Source of the DNA: TIUS-1 sp964019505
GTDB taxonomy: Bacteria; Bacillota_I; Bacilli_A; Mycoplasmatales; Mycoplasmataceae
DNA: 64,000 nucleotides
Direction of reading: 5' to 3'
NCBI RefSeq assembly: GCF_964019505.1
Contig: NZ_OZ026449.1
Coordinates: 186,001 to 250,000 of the forward strand
Shown piece after piece: positions 63,460 through 64,000 of the stretch. The notes under the pieces are model-generated. The model saw only the letters and a program-made list of their open reading frames with translations, was not told the DNA's origin and did not search any database. Numbering within the stretch: position 1 is the first letter of the stretch; each line of letters begins with the position of its first letter. The position numbers were made by a program, and so were the translations under genes.

Positions 63460-64000
63460 GTGGAAAACAATTTTTTTATAAGATATCAAAAAGATGAATA
63501 TTTAGCAGAATTTAATGAGCTAAATGAATCTACTAATTTTAAGAAGAGCAAAGGGTTCTTTAGCATATGATTTTTCTATTGAAGAAAACATAGTGTTAAA
63601 GCTTTTTTTGTTATTTTCTTTATATTATTAGTTTCAGTTGTTTCTGTATTTAACATATTTATAGCGAGACAATTAACTGCGTTACTAGTGGCTGAAACTA
63701 TGATGAACTCATTTAACAACCCGGAAATGATGGTAGATATTGTAAAAGAGATTTTAGTCGATAGTGGAGTAAATCTAAGCCCTGAGGACCTTGCGATTAT
63801 AACCAAATTTCTTGAGGGTCCCGAATATCTTGTAAACCCAGAAGTTATCAATGTCGTCCTTCAGAAATACTATTTTAGTTATATTTCTATTGGACAAGAT
63901 GGAATAGCACGAGCACAATTCTTTATGTTTGAGATTAAAAAGATTGATTGAATTTGAATATTATTATCTTGTATCTTTTTGATAGTTGTGTTTATGTATG
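63460..64000 (+). CDS. Multispan membrane protein, possible ABC exporter N-terminus (partial)
   Basis: The frame opens at GTG 63460 (preceded by AAGGTAAAA, a modest ribosome site) and runs off the right edge with no stop (180 codons). A cytoplasmic N-terminus of about 40 residues (ending FYWRKHS) leads to a span at 42-63, an external region, and another span starting near 165 (WIWILLSCIFLIVVF). The pattern, with the segment FNIFIARQLTALLV and a long periplasm-side loop, is like the transmembrane domain of an ABC exporter, but the ATPase is outside the window. TGA codons encode Trp. Confidence 0.55.

Noticed and set aside
1..64000. tRNA, rRNA or CRISPR features
   Set aside because: No cloverleaf-like segments, ribosomal RNA blocks or regularly spaced short repeats were noticed on reading; a dedicated tRNA scan was not possible.

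Overview
The window comes from an A+T-rich wall-less bacterium (Mollicutes). Nearly every long gene is interrupted by TGA codons at positions where its protein family has tryptophan, so all products here are read with genetic code 4 (UGA = Trp). The gene mix is many PTS permeases with RpiR-type regulators, ROK kinases, GH1, GH18, GH38 and GH123-like glycosidases, lipoproteins and few biosynthetic genes. It fits the Entomoplasma/Mesoplasma/Spiroplasma group, which lives with insects and plants; that placement is inference.

Layout. 1-3.83 kb: the 3' end of a MupG-like gene (6-phospho-N-acetylmuramidase family), a small membrane protein, then a secreted protein with an ABC ATPase and permease, followed by a second, truncated copy of the first block. 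The 706-bp direct repeat (65-770 and 3125-3830) brackets the ABC cassette. 3.9-8.8 kb: RpiR regulator, beta-glucoside-type PTS IIABC with a long extra C-terminal coiled coil, and 6-phospho-beta-glucosidase. 8.9-14.6 kb: housekeeping (YgjP-type metallohydrolase, J-domain protein, unknown gene, typA, PAP2 phosphatase). 14.7-20.7 kb: surface and lipoprotein genes, including a GDPD-like lipoprotein and a GH123/DUF4091-like lipoprotein operon behind a promoter with a poly(A) spacer. 20.8-24.2 kb: pgk, two secreted proteins and class II aldolase. 24.3-29.3 kb: RpiR, AgaS-type isomerase/deaminase, two small membrane proteins and a glucose/GlcNAc-family PTS IICB. 29.4-39.3 kb: fructose-family PTS IIABC (MngA-like), a divergent RpiR regulator, then an overlapping five-gene operon (GH38 alpha-mannosidase, two ROK kinases, aldose epimerase, GH1). 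One 15-bp palindrome sits before both the PTS gene and the operon. 39.4-44.1 kb: two paralogous secreted proteins around a GH18 chitinase-like protein, a ROK glucokinase and a nucleoside deoxyribosyltransferase.

44.2-63.4 kb is an accessory and defence-like region interleaved with the N-acetylmuramic acid operon (murR-like, murP, murQ, small membrane protein; minus strand) and glpF. The defence-like genes are a possible nuclease, two AIPR-family proteins, a helix-turn-helix adenine methyltransferase next to one AIPR, a PLD-helicase-DUF3427 protein, a cytosine-5 methyltransferase and a DUF262/DUF1524 (GmrSD-like) protein with a large unassigned N-terminus. The window ends inside a multispan membrane protein.

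Main points of interest: (i) murP is intact except for one in-frame TAA; (ii) two promoters have the form TTGACA-A14-(-10), an arrangement known to drive phase variation in mycoplasmas, in front of a surface operon and of the cytosine methyltransferase; (iii) the AIPR plus HTH-methyltransferase pair and the helicase/C5-methyltransferase/DUF262 trio are candidate restriction or abortive systems; (iv) matched RpiR operators; (v) three copies of the deoxyribosyltransferase gene in successive stages of decay. No tRNA, rRNA, CRISPR array or intact insertion sequence was seen.
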